Shown: positions 13,460 to 25,304, numbered from the stretch's first letter. The stretch is 64,000 nt of DNA from Laccaria trichodermophora (GCA_018417955.1 JACTVC010000007.1:1426001-1490000), one strand, 5' to 3'. Numbers and translations: made by a program. The notes: generated from the sequence alone by a model not told the origin.

Positions 13460-13665
13460 GATGACTTGGCTGAGTGAAGGTCACACAGAGAAGGGGGGAA
13501 GGAAGCAGAATGTCAATCATGGACAAGGCACTCTTATCTGACCCCCATACTTTCCTAAAACGGACACAAGTTCACATGTATATTAAAAAAAGAAAGGTAC
13601 CAAAATAAACGCGCAAGATATAAACACCGACAAGGCAAAAGAATCCGAGATGACGAGGTTGGCAA

Positions 13666-16141
13666 TTATGAAGTAGCAATGCGATGTGGGGTGGAGGGGG
13701 CACGACTGAAGTAATCAAAGAATGTTTGGCAATACAGTCCAACAGCCATTTCCTCCATACGCTCAAAGTCTGCACGCGTCGTTGCCAACTTCCCAGACCT
13801 ATCAAATATCAACATTGATGCAAGTGCACGCGCATCAGGACCAGGCCAACCTGTGATGAGCACACGTAAAGCTTCTACCAACCTTGCCCGATCCCTCCAA
13901 TTCTCTGCAACAAGTCCCACATTGGTCTCTGGCAATCTCCCAACAATATACCCATCATCATCCTCAGGGAAAGTCCTCCAAACCAACTCATCTCGAACAG
14001 CTGCCGATTCCTGCGAGGCCCAATTTGCTGGTAAAACTTGCTGGTCAACCATACGAAGCTCCAAACGAAAGTTTTGCTTGAAAAGGTTCCACAGGATTTC
14101 TGCTGTAATCGCCGGCATCAGATTGTCGGTATTCCCCTCCATCACCAAAACATCACGCCAGAAGATCGAATGCGGACGTTCACCCAATTTAACCCTGGGT
14201 CCGAAAAACGTCGTTTGAGCGTTCTTTAGGGACTCCCCTCGCTTGATGGCGTAGTTCTGCTTCGATTTTTCCGATTTTCTACCACCCTTTGCTGGAGTTT
14301 TACCCTTCTTACCCTGTTGCGATGTTGGGAGATCCTCGGCCTGTGAACCATGAACAAGATTCATCTCCTTTGAGAAATGATACAGAAAATTGTGCCAGTG
14401 TTGAGTGTGTGGCGCGGGCGATGGAGAGTAATCGACAGACGTGAAGGATTGAAGCCACTGGCTGCGCGAAATCAGCCAAGCGAGTGTGAAAGCCGTGGTT
14501 TGTTCCCTTCATAAAAAGCCAGGGGTTGGGAAATGGTAACCACGGACATGATCTTTGGAGGACTTGATGCGGGAGGGGTCGGGATTCACGTTTTGCAGCG
14601 CCTTCTTCCACACCAGGGATTGAGGGGGTATGAAGGCCTCCTCAATCTCATGAAACTTATCGCGATTGACGCATGCTGTGACTTAGAGACATTTTCATCA
14701 ATAGAAGAAAAACAAGTAGATTAACAAATACATACCACCTGACATACTCCCTGAAGCCTTTGTTGAGGACAAAGCAGGGTTTGAATCTAATGCAATAATT
14801 TGTGAGCATGAACTGAGGTGAAATCAGCAACAAACTTACAAGGAGATGCTCGAAGAACTTCACGGTCTGTTCGACTGGGCCCCGTCCCAGGCTCTATGGA
14901 TAAGGAGCCACTTTGCGGCTCTGTCACAACTGGCTTCGGGTCTTCTGCCCCAAGAAACCCTTCAAAATGCGACTGACATGCCTGTATGTAGAGTGTGCTT
15001 CGAGGGGAAGCCGTCGTGATGTTGGGAAAAGGGTGTTCTGGATAGTCATCGAGGCAGAGTTCACAAGGGTCCACCTCAGAAGGACGGCGATAATGGAGGG
15101 TGGCAATGCTTTTTGGCGTTGGGGGGCGTATGTTCAAAATGTTGATTAGTGGAGGGATTTCGGCTGGGGTACGAACCAGCCAAACGGGCGCCCCAATGTG
15201 GAAAAGAGTCTCTGCCGTCTCGAGACTGTCAGTAATGGCCCCCATCACAGTCTTGTCAACAGGGTAAACCTGTCGGTTGGGTTCAAGGAGGCGAGCCTCC
15301 CAGGTTTTGAACCAGTCAACCATCACCAGAGTTTCCATGTACAGCCTTTGGAAGCTGGCGACGTGCCAAACCAGATCCCGGTAGTAAAATGTTGTGAGTG
15401 AGAGGCAGCCTGAAGCGTCACGCATCCGGTTGGCCACGAAGAAGAGACCACCACAGATTTTGGGGTCTTTGGTGCGTGTGAGTTCGGCTACTTGGGAATG
15501 GAGCTTTTTGGCCTCTGACCTCATGATGCCCGCGATCTTCTCATCGAGAGTTCCCAAGTCTTGGAAGGCTGAGCCTTCCACAGGGTTAAAATGCCTTGGT
15601 TGGACATCCCACCAGAGCCAAGAAAGGGGGTGCTTGTTGATGTCCTGCTCGAGTGGTCGCCGGAGCACGAAGGTGAGGTGGGCCATTTTGCTGAACCACC
15701 ATTGGGGGCAAATGGGGAAGTCGGCATGTGTGAATCGACTGTTGGCGCGGGCTTGGACAGGCAAAGGAGCGACGGTGATGTAGGGTAACCAAGATACATT
15801 GGGTGAAGTTACCACACCTCGTCTAGGCACCAATTGTCCCCCCGGAAGAGAATGGGCGGACATTGATCTCGTTGAAGGGGCGAAAGATTCGTTGAGCTCG
15901 CCCAGGACGAGGGCGTCATAGGGTGTTATATCCTCTACCAAAACAAACGGTTATTACAGTCTTACAAAAGCGCAAATACCACCTACCACAATCCCGTTGA
16001 TTCAAAAGCCACTTGGTGTCGCCGTCCTCATAATGTTCGCGGCCATAGCAATCTGGGCTGCCGTCTGTGTAAGATATCAGCATTGTGAATGGAGGAATTA
16101 AGGGATCAATCATACATACATGAACTCGCTCTACCGGACAT
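13666..16141 (-). pseudogene. KDZ cargo gene A: conserved agaric protein of unknown function, one in-frame TGA
   Basis: Five exons join in frame: 16120-16141 (ATG), 15987-16064, 14840-15934, 14736-14786 and 13666-14675 (stop TAA at 13666-13668). All four introns are phase 1. The sum is 2256 nt (752 codons including the stop) with one internal TGA at 14511-14509, about codon 471. The family, as I remember it from agaric genomes, has a PYDA...SEL start, a central WLPYITVAPLP and ADFP segment, and a C-terminal block with LWNLF.QNFRLEL, GPDA and YCQTFFDYFSRAP. No domain of known function is evident. It may be a nonsense allele, or a sequencing or readthrough case. It shares a divergent 2.2-kb intergenic region with cargo gene B. 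Confidence 0.72.
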
Positions 16142-18326
16142 AGTTGAAGGCGATCCGTACCTGTAAAATGTTAACCAAAGAAGTTGATCAATATGCGTCC
16201 TTGCGTATTCCCAGGATCGAGTATTCGCCAGGAGATGTGGGGTCAAATGAAATGATAACAGTTGCAGCTCCGTGCGTATTCCCAGGCTCGAGTATTCACC
16301 AGGAGATGCGCTGTCATCCAGCAACCGACATACTGTCTGGTTGCAGCAACTGACGTATAGTCTGGTTGCTGCGACCGACGTATAGTCTGGTCACGTGCGT
16401 GAGGAAGACTGGATGCCCAAATCAATCAAACGCGACTTGGGGGGCCAAAGAAATGCAAACGCGACTAGGGCGCGAGGAAGGGTGCATGGCCCCAAAAACT
16501 CGGAGACGCGACTTACCGATGAATGATGTTAGGGGACCGGATGGTAGTGGACGATTGGCTGGGTGAAGGATTCGGTGAGCAAATCGGTGAAGTGGGCCCA
16601 CGCCAAGGGAGAACCGACATCAAGTCAGGTTCTAGCAACCGACATAACATCAGGTTGCTGCAACCGACAAACAGTCAGGTTGCGAATGGCGGAGGCAAGG
16701 AGATTAGGTGGAGAGCTCACCTCGAACTCGAACTTGTAGAGATGATGTCGATGTTTGTTGACTTAGGCGTTTCAACCCAATGTTGTTTGGCTGAGAGGAC
16801 TGAGAACAAACATAACCAATGTAAAGTAATATTACCTCAAATGGAGCGCTGCTTGAAGCACTCTAGTGCCACCATGCCCGCCTGCCAGCAGACTCTATGT
16901 CGCTGGGTTGTGTCGACCAGACTATAGTCGGTTGTGGCCAGCGCCCTTCAACCAGACTGTAGTCGGTTGAAGCGGTCAATCTGGGCTGATGGCGCGAAGG
17001 AACATGTGCCCAACGCCGGGAGCCTCTTGCCAAATCGCCACTCAAAATAGCCGCCAGCCAGTGGATTTGATGTGCTGGGGTTGGTCAACCAGATTTTTGT
17101 CAGTCGATGGGGGTCGATCCGGACCGATCATGGCAATATTGCATCAGTACGCACTCGACTGTCCTCCAGAAACCAAATTGTTCACAATTTTTTATATAGC
17201 GTCCAGCCTCAGAAGATTCTCCCCTTCATTTTCACCATTTTATTCTTACAGCGTCCAGGCGCGATGCATCCCATCAGCGTCCCCTGCAGATTTCCCCCAT
17301 CATCTTCACCAACACCCCGCTTTGTCCATATTGGTTCCAACACCCCACTTCGTTCACATTTGTTTTATAGCATTTGTTTCATAGCATCCTAGGGGCGATG
17401 CCATCATCTTTATGAAATTTTTCCAATAGCATCCAGGCGCAATGCATCCCATCAACGTCTTCCTGCAGATTTCCCCCATCATCTTCACCAACACCCGGCT
17501 TCGTTCACATTTGTTTTATAGCATTGATGCCATCGTTTTTACGAAAATTTTCCAATAGCATCCAGGCACAATACATCCCACCAACGTCTTCCTAGGGGCG
17601 ATGCCATCGTTTTGATGAATTTTTTCCAATAACATCCAGGCGCGATGCATCCCATCAGCGTCCCACTGCAGATTTCCCCCATCATCTTCACCAACACCCC
17701 ACTTCGTCCATATTGGTTCTATAGCTTTTGTTTTGTAGCATCCAGGGGCGAGGCAACCCATCAGTGTCCCCCAGCAGAATTCCCCCATCGGATTCGCCAA
17801 CACTCAACTGTCCACCAGAAACACAATTTTCAATATAGGATCCAGGCGAGTTGGAACCCACCAGCGTCCCCCAGCAGCTTTCCCCTATCGTTTACACCAA
17901 CATTTTTTCACCACCCGGCGCTTACACCAGACTAACCTGCCAAATCTATTTGCGAAACATGGCACCTGCAAGATATTCCCTGGCTCAGAGGCGTTTGGCA
18001 GCGCTCACTTCAGCTCTGAGATCTCCAGATGCACATTATCTGCAAACCCCACCAATTGTACTACCATCCACCGCCAGTCAAACTCCCCGCATGTGGTATC
18101 AATCATGTCTCCCAACCTACTTGATTCCTCGATGCCGAAGATCTGTTTGTGTGATCCTCCTCGGCCTCATCTCCACTTCTGTGTTGCATCAGTTGCTCAT
18201 GTGAGTATATATTCTGCCAGCACTCTCTCATTTCCACATCTTTTCACCAGCAACAAAGATCTCTTGAAACACCCATCGACCTTAATACACATCACCCTTA
18301 CCTACATTTCTATCTACTTTTCCAAC
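16142..18326. promoter_or_regulatory. Divergent intergenic region between the two cargo genes
   Basis: Both cargo genes start from this 2.2-kb interval, so their promoters should lie in it. It holds a tandem duplication (TGCGTATTCCCAGG... at 16204 and 16270), many copies of a short imperfect palindrome (from 16322), and a repeat array (17230-17900). No clean TATA box was pinned down. Confidence 0.5.
17230..17900. repeat. Imperfect tandem repeat array upstream of cargo gene B
   Basis: Five to six degenerate units contain CATCCAGGCGCGATGCATCCC, CAGCGTCCCCCAGCAG and TTTCCCCCATC..TTCACCAACACC. Read on the minus strand, the unit resembles the 86-bp repeat at 23930-24300, so the same repeat family occurs twice in the element in opposite orientation. 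Confidence 0.65.
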
Positions 18327-21300
18327 ATGAACCGTCGCCTTCGCTCCGCGGTACGTTATGCCATATGATTGTTTTTGCATCGTTTCTAATGCCTGGCCAA
18401 CAGACCATTTCCACCAAGGAGAATGTCCCCGACCTTGCACCATTTAAATGGGGACGGCGCGCTTCCGTGCATGCATCTTCTGCCTCCGGCTTTCAAGTGG
18501 CCGAGCCAGTTGCACCTTTCACTCAGGAAATGGCCGAGCCAGTCGCACCTTTCACTCAGGCCAATGATACCGGCAATCAAGTTGGGCAAACCCAAGTGAA
18601 GTATGGGCCGCCTAAGAAGAAGACAGCTACCCGTGCCCCTGCCAATGATGCCGCCATGGGGAAAACCCAAGTGCAGTCTGGGCCGCCCAAGAAGACGGTT
18701 GCTGCTCCCAAAGAGGCACAGCGGCGCCCCTCTGCTGCCGTAGAGGTTCAACGGCGCCCTTCGAATGCTCAAGTCTTCGATGGTGTACACATCCAAGCTA
18801 GGCTGCAGCCTTCAGGGTGAGTTGATTATCCCTTTCATTCCCTCCACATTGAGCCGACTTAGGTCGCTCGCATGCTGCTTGACTTTATGTCAGCGGCAAT
18901 TGGTTCAACCAGACTTGAGTCGGTTGCCACGAGTTCCTTGCTCAACTGTGGCAGTCCCACAGTTGCTGACTCATCTCCCAATAGGATTGTAGCCAATGAA
19001 GCGGCTGTTCGACCAAACACTGCCAATGAAGCTAGGGTGCAGACTTCAAGGTAATTTGATTGTTCAATCCCACCACATTTATTCCCTCCACATCGAGCGA
19101 CTTAGGTCGCTCGCATGTTGCTTGACTTGATGTCAGCGACAATTGGTTCAACCAGACTTGAGTCGGTTGCTGCGTGTTCATTGCTCACTGCTTGCAGTTC
19201 CCGTGTACTTACTGCTTTGCCAATAGGAATGTTGCCACTCAAGCGGCTGTTCGACCTGTCAATAACCCGGTTTCTGAGGCTGCAGGCCATCCAGATGCCG
19301 TTCACTCCGACGTTGTTGGGTAAGCTTCTGTTCTTTTTTAAGCTTTACTTCTTTTTGTGGGCTGGATTGGATGGAATGTCATTCACCGCTTGCGTTGCTC
19401 TGGTTTTACCGTGCGACCTCGAGGGAGTGGCCCCTGTCCTTCGAGCTGGCTTAGGTCGCTTGCATGCTGCTTGACTTTACGCCAGCGGCAATTTCTTCAA
19501 CCAGACTTTAGTCAGTTGCTTTTGCTTCTATTTCTCTGTCTGACAACCACACTCTGCAGGCCCGGGCCTGTTCCACACAAGTCCAAACCAGCCCCTGTGC
19601 TCAGAACATACGGGTCTACCTGTAAATCTTTGTCTGCTCAACCTATGGCCCCCGCTGCCATCACCACAAAGTTCGTCTTCTTAACCGAGTCCAAACACAC
19701 ATGTTGAAACTCACGCGTCTTTTGTTTTAGTGCGGGCAACAGCGACTCCACGCTATCGGACTTAACCTCAACGCGTTTGGACGATGACAACATCACGCTG
19801 CCTGACCAGCCAGAAGGTGCCAATGAATTTGCCAATAGTTATTCAAGCTTCGACCCCAACGATATACCTTCAACCGGAAAGAAACTCACCAGCATCCGGG
19901 ATGAAGACTTTCATCCAAGGTCATTCTCGATGCATGACCTCGGCCCTGACGAGATCCAGGCTATGAGGGAGGCATGCGAGTCCAAAGACGTAGCATATTG
20001 CTTCAGCTATGCTGACAAGACAACTCGCTACTACCATGGTCACGAGCTGACTCAAGGCTGCCAGAGTGCAGCCGACTGGTTCACGACGTACTTCGACGAC
20101 GAGACGAAGAAGTGGCACCCCATACCACAGGGCTTTTCAGCCCCCCACTTGCCTGAGGACTACGTTGACGCGATCAACATTTTGAGGGAAGAAGACGAAC
20201 TGCACGTCAACTCATACCTCATCGAGGCAGCGATGGCATTGGACAAGACTTGTAACTCTGGAGAGGATGTTTTCGAGATCCTCTCCCTTGAGGACGACCT
20301 TTCATGGGACGACAAGAACCGCATGCGATCGCTTCTCTGCTCAGAGGCGGTCACCTATTGTTTCACCCAGCCTTGGGATGGTGGGTACCACCACTATCAA
20401 GGTGCTTTGCCTCAACGCAGGGAGCAGGACGCTGCAGATCGCTTGATCCACGTGTTTTTGGAGGATTTGGAGGAGTATGTCCCCATTCCTGAGGGGTACA
20501 CTGCTCCTCGGGAACCTTATGATCACATCGATGCCCTGAATTGGGAGAAAATCGTCCACGAGAGAGCTCGACGCCGCCGGATCTTGGCTTTGCAGGGAGT
20601 GCCTGAAAGCGACATCAGTGGCTCGGATTGGGAAGTCACTCGGCAGGAGTTGATGCGAAATCGTGCCAGGCGAAAGGAATGAGGGGAAGAAGTCACCAAT
20701 ACAGAAGATGAGGATGACGAAATGGAGGAGGAAATGGAGGATAGACGAAGCAACCCACACTCGCGTTCAGCCTCAGTTGCAAGGAGTGCCCGCTCCACTT
20801 CTTCCACATCATTGAGTCCACCTGCAACTTCGGCTGCAGAAATCCTTGCGGAGCTGGGTATGACGTTGCCAGTGGAGAATGCGGTTCTCGAGGCCTTGTC
20901 GACGAAAAAGGTCACCAATTTTGAGCAATCGTGCTACTCGTTGTTTGGCGAGTATGTCTGCCAGATGGTGGCTGAGTTGGGTGCACAATATGGACGGCGA
21001 CCAGACTTTGTCTTGGAGCGCGCTGACCTTCTCTTGAAGGAGAAACAAGGGCCCAACAGGGCAAACAAGTTCCGATCGTATATAAGCCAGATGCGCAAGG
21101 ATGACATGCAGGGAAGTAAGTGGCATTGTTTTTTCCAATTGACAAACATAGTTCTAACAGCATTCCGGGCAGTGACCAAGGAAGAAAAGGCCAAGTTCAT
21201 GGACCAATGTTATACTGACTACATGCAGGGCACTACCACCAGCGAGGAAAGGGAAGAACGCATGCAAGACATTTATGAGCAGCTTCAAGACGAAATCGTG

Positions 21301-22627
21301 GACGGTGGATCGTCTATCGTTGCACCGGAGGTTCGCTTTGAACGCTGGCGTGCGATGATTGAGCGTTTGGTAAGTTATTATTTTCTTTTATTCACATAAA
21401 GGTTTTTATATTGTGTTCTTCTAGCTAAATATCATCTGGCGCACTGATCCCCAATTCGACATCGCAGGCTTTATCGTCTATTCAGGAGACAAGCCATCCG
21501 TGCATCAAAAGGATGGCCTTTTCGTCAACTCATCCTTTTTAAAGGATGTCTTCGAGCGCAAAAATTATCCTATTAGGAAGTGGACTGATGTCTTCACCAC
21601 TACTGTTCGGTGGGTCATGCGTTATACTCTTTTTGCATTTTTTCTATTAACATGGCATGGCAGAGCGGCACGATATCAACAGGAATTAAGGCAAGATTTA
21701 CAGATTGACAACAACCTCGAAAGAAGCAAAGACATACCTGTTCCAAGCAAGAGCAGCAGAAAGACTTCAGCCACCAGTTCGCTTTCCAAAAGGTTTGCAC
21801 CCTCGAAGGAAAGCCAGAAAGACTTCAAGCAGATATTTAGGAGCAAATGGCGTACGTTGCAGACATGAACTATCGTCATGTTTTACTTATTTACATCTAG
21901 ACGAGGCTGTTCCACACCTGAAGAGTACAAGAACTACGATGCCGTTGACGACATTTGCGAACTATGTGGAGATGGAGAAAGTCACACTCACTGGGTGGCC
22001 TTCAAACCAGGTCGACACTCCCTTGGGCCCGAATTTCGTATCAGGCAAGTTGTCTCACAAGCAATGGGCGTTGCTCACCAATTTGTTGGACTCGGGGAAG
22101 ATGAAGATCACTCCTTGGGATCAAAGTAAGTCCTGTTCATAATTTAATGGCCCATCATGATCATGATTTCAATAGAATTGCTTCAAATATCGGAGACTAG
22201 TGCCCAGTATGGTGAAATCCCCCTTGTCTCCAGTTTCAATGGCAAGGCAATGGTTTTTGTGAAGGACTCGCAACAGTGGATCAACCAATTCTGCAAGATT
22301 CAAGGGGATGGGAGGAGAACAGTGGGGAAAAGGCCACATGTTGAGGAAGAGGGAGAAGAAAATACTCACAATCTTCAAGGTCCATCGTCCTGCGTGTCTT
22401 CCCCACCTTCGAAAAAGAGAAAGGTCAGCTTCGTGACTCTTCCCAAAGCCAGCTTCTACAACAACCATCACGGCACTCTGAAATCCTCCAAGGTTGATCC
22501 TCGATTTGTTAACTCCACATCCAGCTCTGCAACTTTAAAACCAACTCCTCAGGTCACTAAGGATACTGAAGCATTTTTCCATGCCATTAAGGGTGCCTCT
22601 GCCTCCTCATCTGCAAAGCGTGCTTGA
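18327..22627 (+). pseudogene. KDZ cargo gene B: large nuclear-type protein of unknown function, one in-frame TGA
   Basis: Ten exons join in frame: 18327-18350 (ATG), 18404-18816, 18985-19050, 19227-19319, 19560-19670, 19731-21369, 21425-21609, 21664-21851, 21901-22125 and 22176-22627 (TGA). Total 3396 nt, 1132 codons including the stop, with one internal TGA at 20680-20682 (about codon 553). The N-terminal third is Pro/Ala/Arg-rich and unordered. A domain of about 70 residues is duplicated in tandem (residues ~323-392 and ~443-512; shared features YCF, Y..HG/YQG, AAD, PIP.G..AP and DA.N). A later segment has LTGWPS and a C-terminal SKKRKV looks like a nuclear localisation signal. The family seems agaric-specific; I cannot give a function. 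The spliced C-terminal exons from 21664 to 21901 are the least certain part. Confidence 0.7.
18845..19520 (+). repeat. Three ~90-bp intronic repeats in cargo gene B
   Basis: Blocks at about 18840-18930, 19083-19172 and 19435-19520 share CTTAGGTCGCTCGCATG, TGCTTGACTT, CAGCGGCAATT and the palindrome CAACCAGAC..GAGTCGGTTG. Each sits in the intron before a small exon (exons 3, 4 and 5). Exons 3 and 4 encode similar peptides (NEAAVRP and TQAAVRP), so intron-plus-exon units were duplicated in tandem. Confidence 0.75.
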
Positions 22628-22671
22628 TTAAGTATGTTTAACTTTACAATCCTTTTATTAGCCATCTCTTC

Positions 22672-22912
22672 ACTTTACAACTGTTTTATCTTGCTTACCA
22701 TTGAGTCCCTCCTTCCTACTTGCCCCTCTTTTCGATCCACCTCATAACTTTACTCTACAATCGTCTTATTACTGCTTTCCCCTTACCAGCTGTCCCTTCA
22801 TTTTACAACCATTTTATCTTGCTTACCATTGAGTCCCTCCTTACTACTTGCCCCTCTTTTTGATCCACATCATAACTTTACTCTACAATCGTCTTATTAC
22901 TGCTTTCTTTTG
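22672..22912. repeat. Two-copy tandem repeat, ~125 bp
   Basis: The block TTTTATCTTGCTTACCATTG...CTACAATCGTCTTATTACTG occurs twice in a row just after cargo gene B, with few differences. It may affect the 3' end of the transcript; no gene is present. Confidence 0.75.
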
Positions 22913-22949
22913 AACTGAAACTAGTCTATCCTTGATGTCTACCACTACA

Positions 22950-23700
22950 TCAAAATGTGTTTTCATGAAAGATTGTGAATAGTTTTTTGACAAGTTCAAA
23001 AATGTTTGGCTGAGTTAAGAAATCTTTGTGAGATATTTTTGACTTCAGAAATGATTGGGCCCCAAATATTTCTTACCAAGTCAAAAGATGTTTGTACTGA
23101 TGAGAAATCTTTGTGAAACATTTCTTATTGTATTCAGAAATGTTTACAAGTTCAAAGATCTTTGATTGATTAAGAAATCTTCTTTAAAATGTTTGTACTG
23201 ATAAGAAATCTTCTTCAAAATGTTTGTATTGACGAGAAATCTTTGTGAAACATTTCTTATTGTATTCGGAAATGTTTACAAGTTCAAAGATCTTTGATTG
23301 GTTAAGAAATTTTCTTCAAAATGTTTGTACAGATAAGAAATCTTCTTCAAAATGTTTGTATTGACAAGAAATCTTTGCGAAACATTTCTTATTGTATTCG
23401 GAAATGTTTACAAGTTCAAAGATCTTTGATTGATTAAGAAATCTTCTTCAAAATGTTTGTACTGACAAGAAATCTTTGTGAAACATTTCTTATTGTATTT
23501 GGAAATGTTTACAAGTTCGGAGATCTTTGATTGGGTAAGAAATCTTTGTGAGATATTTGTTATTGTATTTGGAAATGTTTGGCTTGCAAAGAATTCTTTT
23601 GAATAAATATTTGCCTGGAGCAAGAAATGTTTTGCAAACTAAGAAATCTTTTTGATATCTTTTGGATATTTTTGACAAGTTGAGAAATGTTTGAGTTCTG
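22950..23700. repeat. Right subterminal repeat array of the KDZ element
   Basis: Imperfect tandem units of about 85-120 bp contain AGAAATCTTTGTGAAACATT, TCTTATTGTATTCGGAAATG and CAAGTTCAAAGATCTTTGAT. The core AAATGTTT/AAACATTT is the same as in the terminal inverted repeats, so this is probably an extension of the transposase-binding zone. Confidence 0.75.
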
Positions 23701-23934
23701 AAGAAATATTGATGAGAAAAAGTAGGCAGTAGTTCATATTTATTATTGAAGAATCCTTGTTTGTGAAAGTGGGTGGGGTGTGATGTTTGATATCACATGT
23801 GGGGGTTTGACTGGGGGATGCTATGGTGCACTTGGAGATCTCAGAGCTGAAGTAGAGGCAGAGGGTGGAGGAGACTTTGGTCAAGTAGAATATAGAGAGA
23901 GATGCTGACTGAGCAGGGGTTCTGGGGAGAAATT

Positions 23935-24300
23935 TAGATGAGTTTTGAGAGGTGAATATGGCAGATAGAAGTGGGGGTGTGGTAAAAATAATGGGGGAAA
24001 GCTGCTGGGGGATGCTAACTTAGATGAGTTTTGGGTGGTGAATATGGCAGATAGAAGTGGGGTGTTGGTGAAAATAATGGGGGAAAGCTGCTGGGGGATG
24101 CTAACTTAGATGAGTTTTGAATAGTGAACATGGCAGATAGAAGTGGGGGAGTGGTAAAAACAATGGGGGAAAGCTGCTGGGGGATGCTGACTTAGATCAG
24201 TTTTGAAGAGTGAACATGGTAGATAGAAGTGGGGTGTTGGTGAATACAATGGGGGAAAGCTGCTGGGGGATGTTAACTTAGTTGAGTTCACATTGAGAGT
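23935..24300. repeat. Four-copy 86-bp tandem repeat
   Basis: Units start near 23937, 24021, 24106 and 24193 and share GAGTTTTG, AATATGGCAGATAGAAGTGG and GGGGGAAAGCTGCTGGGGGA. The reverse complement of this last motif occurs at about 17862-17886 in the intergenic array of the same element. Confidence 0.75.
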
Positions 24301-24411
24301 GGACAACTTCCTCTGGCAACCCTCCATTGTTCATCCTTCAATTCAACCTCAATAGCTGTCATAGAATAGAACTATACATGGTTTAAAATGGGCAGAACTT
24401 TGGGTTGTGAT

Positions 24412-24884
24412 TTGGATAAGAAAAAAAATGCAATGTGCAAAATATTGAGAGAATTGTGCCAGAAAAACCAAGTTTTTTTTTCTGAAACTGGGACCCCAGA
24501 TACCCTGTGACACTGGTCGGAAATGTTCTAGCCATGTGACAAGGCCAAAAGATTTTTTAGCAGTGTGACATGCTTAAAACATATCTGAGCAATGTCACAC
24601 CACTGAAACATTTCTAGTCACTCTGGCACACCTCAAACATTTCTTACCAGTCTGACACCCTTCAAACATTTCTGACCACTTTCACTTGACTAGGATATTT
24701 TTGAACACAATTTATCTACCCAAATATTTCTGGTCACAATATTAGAGGTCAAACATTTTCTATCAAATCCAATAATATATTTCTATCCAAAGGCCAAAAA
24801 AAAAACGGCCAGAGGATCTATTAGCCTGGATAATTTTTCAAGATTTCCTAGCTAATAGCTTGTTCAAGGTGGGTGACTGAAGTG
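24412..24884 (-). repeat. Right terminal inverted repeat of the KDZ element
   Basis: Reverse complement of the left repeat, ending GGTGGGTGACTGAAGTG at 24884. Sequence identity is close to complete in the parts compared by eye. Confidence 0.88.
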
Positions 24885-24892
24885 TAGTGGTG
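24885..24892. repeat. Right target-site duplication, TAGTGGTG
   Basis: Identical to 9129-9136. Confidence 0.93.
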
Positions 24893-24947
24893 GCAAGTTT
24901 TCATCTGTAAAGATTTGGAGGTGTCCCTGGCATGTTTTTGATGACCG
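24893..24947 (+). pseudogene. KDZ-associated CxC gene, fragment 2 of 3
   Basis: Continues fragment 1 in frame (K-F-S-S-V-K-I-W-R-C-P-W-H-V-F-D-D-R). It is then interrupted by the GGAATTCC-type element that starts at about 24948. The frame resumes after 28231 as LRSLGAASELD. The two insertions lie only about 65 bp apart in the original gene. Confidence 0.7.
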
Positions 24948-25304
24948 AGGTCTTTACTCTCCTCCATGAGTTCCTGCAGATTCCGCCGGATTCCGAGCGG
25001 AAAGTCAGAATTCCAAGGAATTCCATGGAATTTCAATGGAAAGCAATTGGCTGGAGCCTCAGCCATTTTGGTTTCCAATTCCATGGAAATTCTGACTTTT
25101 TTCCGAGGAATTTCAATGGAAATAGTGGGAATCCCGGAGCCTCTGGGAACAATTCCCATGGGAATCCATTAGTTTTCCTTGCAAATTCCATGGAATTTCA
25201 ATGGAAACTACATTCCAGTCAAATTCCGAATGGATTCCATCATGATTCCGCTGGGACTCCATCAGAAATGAAAGGAATGTAGTTATTGTTATTATATAAT
25301 ATTA

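Larger units (their letters stand above)
16322..19520. repeat. Dispersed ~22-bp imperfect palindrome, CAACCGAC...GTCTGGTTG
   Basis: About a dozen copies lie near 16322, 16347, 16371, 16634, 16658, 16913, 16946, 17085, 18903, 19144 and 19494. The half-sites CAACCGAC and GTCTGGTTG (or GTCAGGTTG) are separated by 3-5 variable bases, so a dimeric protein could bind, or the transcript could fold. The last three copies sit in introns of cargo gene B within ~90-bp repeated blocks. I saw none outside the element. Confidence 0.7.
9137..24884. mobile_element. Complete 15.7-kb KDZ DNA transposon with cargo
   Basis: The element begins CACTTCAGTCACCCACC and ends with its exact reverse complement, inside terminal inverted repeats of about 0.5 kb. 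It is bounded by a perfect 8-bp duplication. Inside are a full KDZ transposase gene (minus, next to the left end), two large cargo genes facing away from each other, a 2.2-kb intergenic region full of repeats, and subterminal repeat arrays on the right. The two repeats are nearly identical apart from an extra ~55 bp in the left copy, so insertion looks recent. The transposase frame is intact, so the element could be autonomous. The transposase part looks AT-richer than the cargo part, which suggests separate origins. KDZ elements are documented in basidiomycetes; whether these two cargo genes are typical passengers I cannot say. Confidence 0.92.

Noticed and set aside
9137..24884. CACTA/EnSpm or Helitron element
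   Set aside because: Ends are CACTT with long inverted repeats and an 8-bp duplication, not CACTA with 2-3 bp or TC/CTRR; the transposase motifs fit KDZ.
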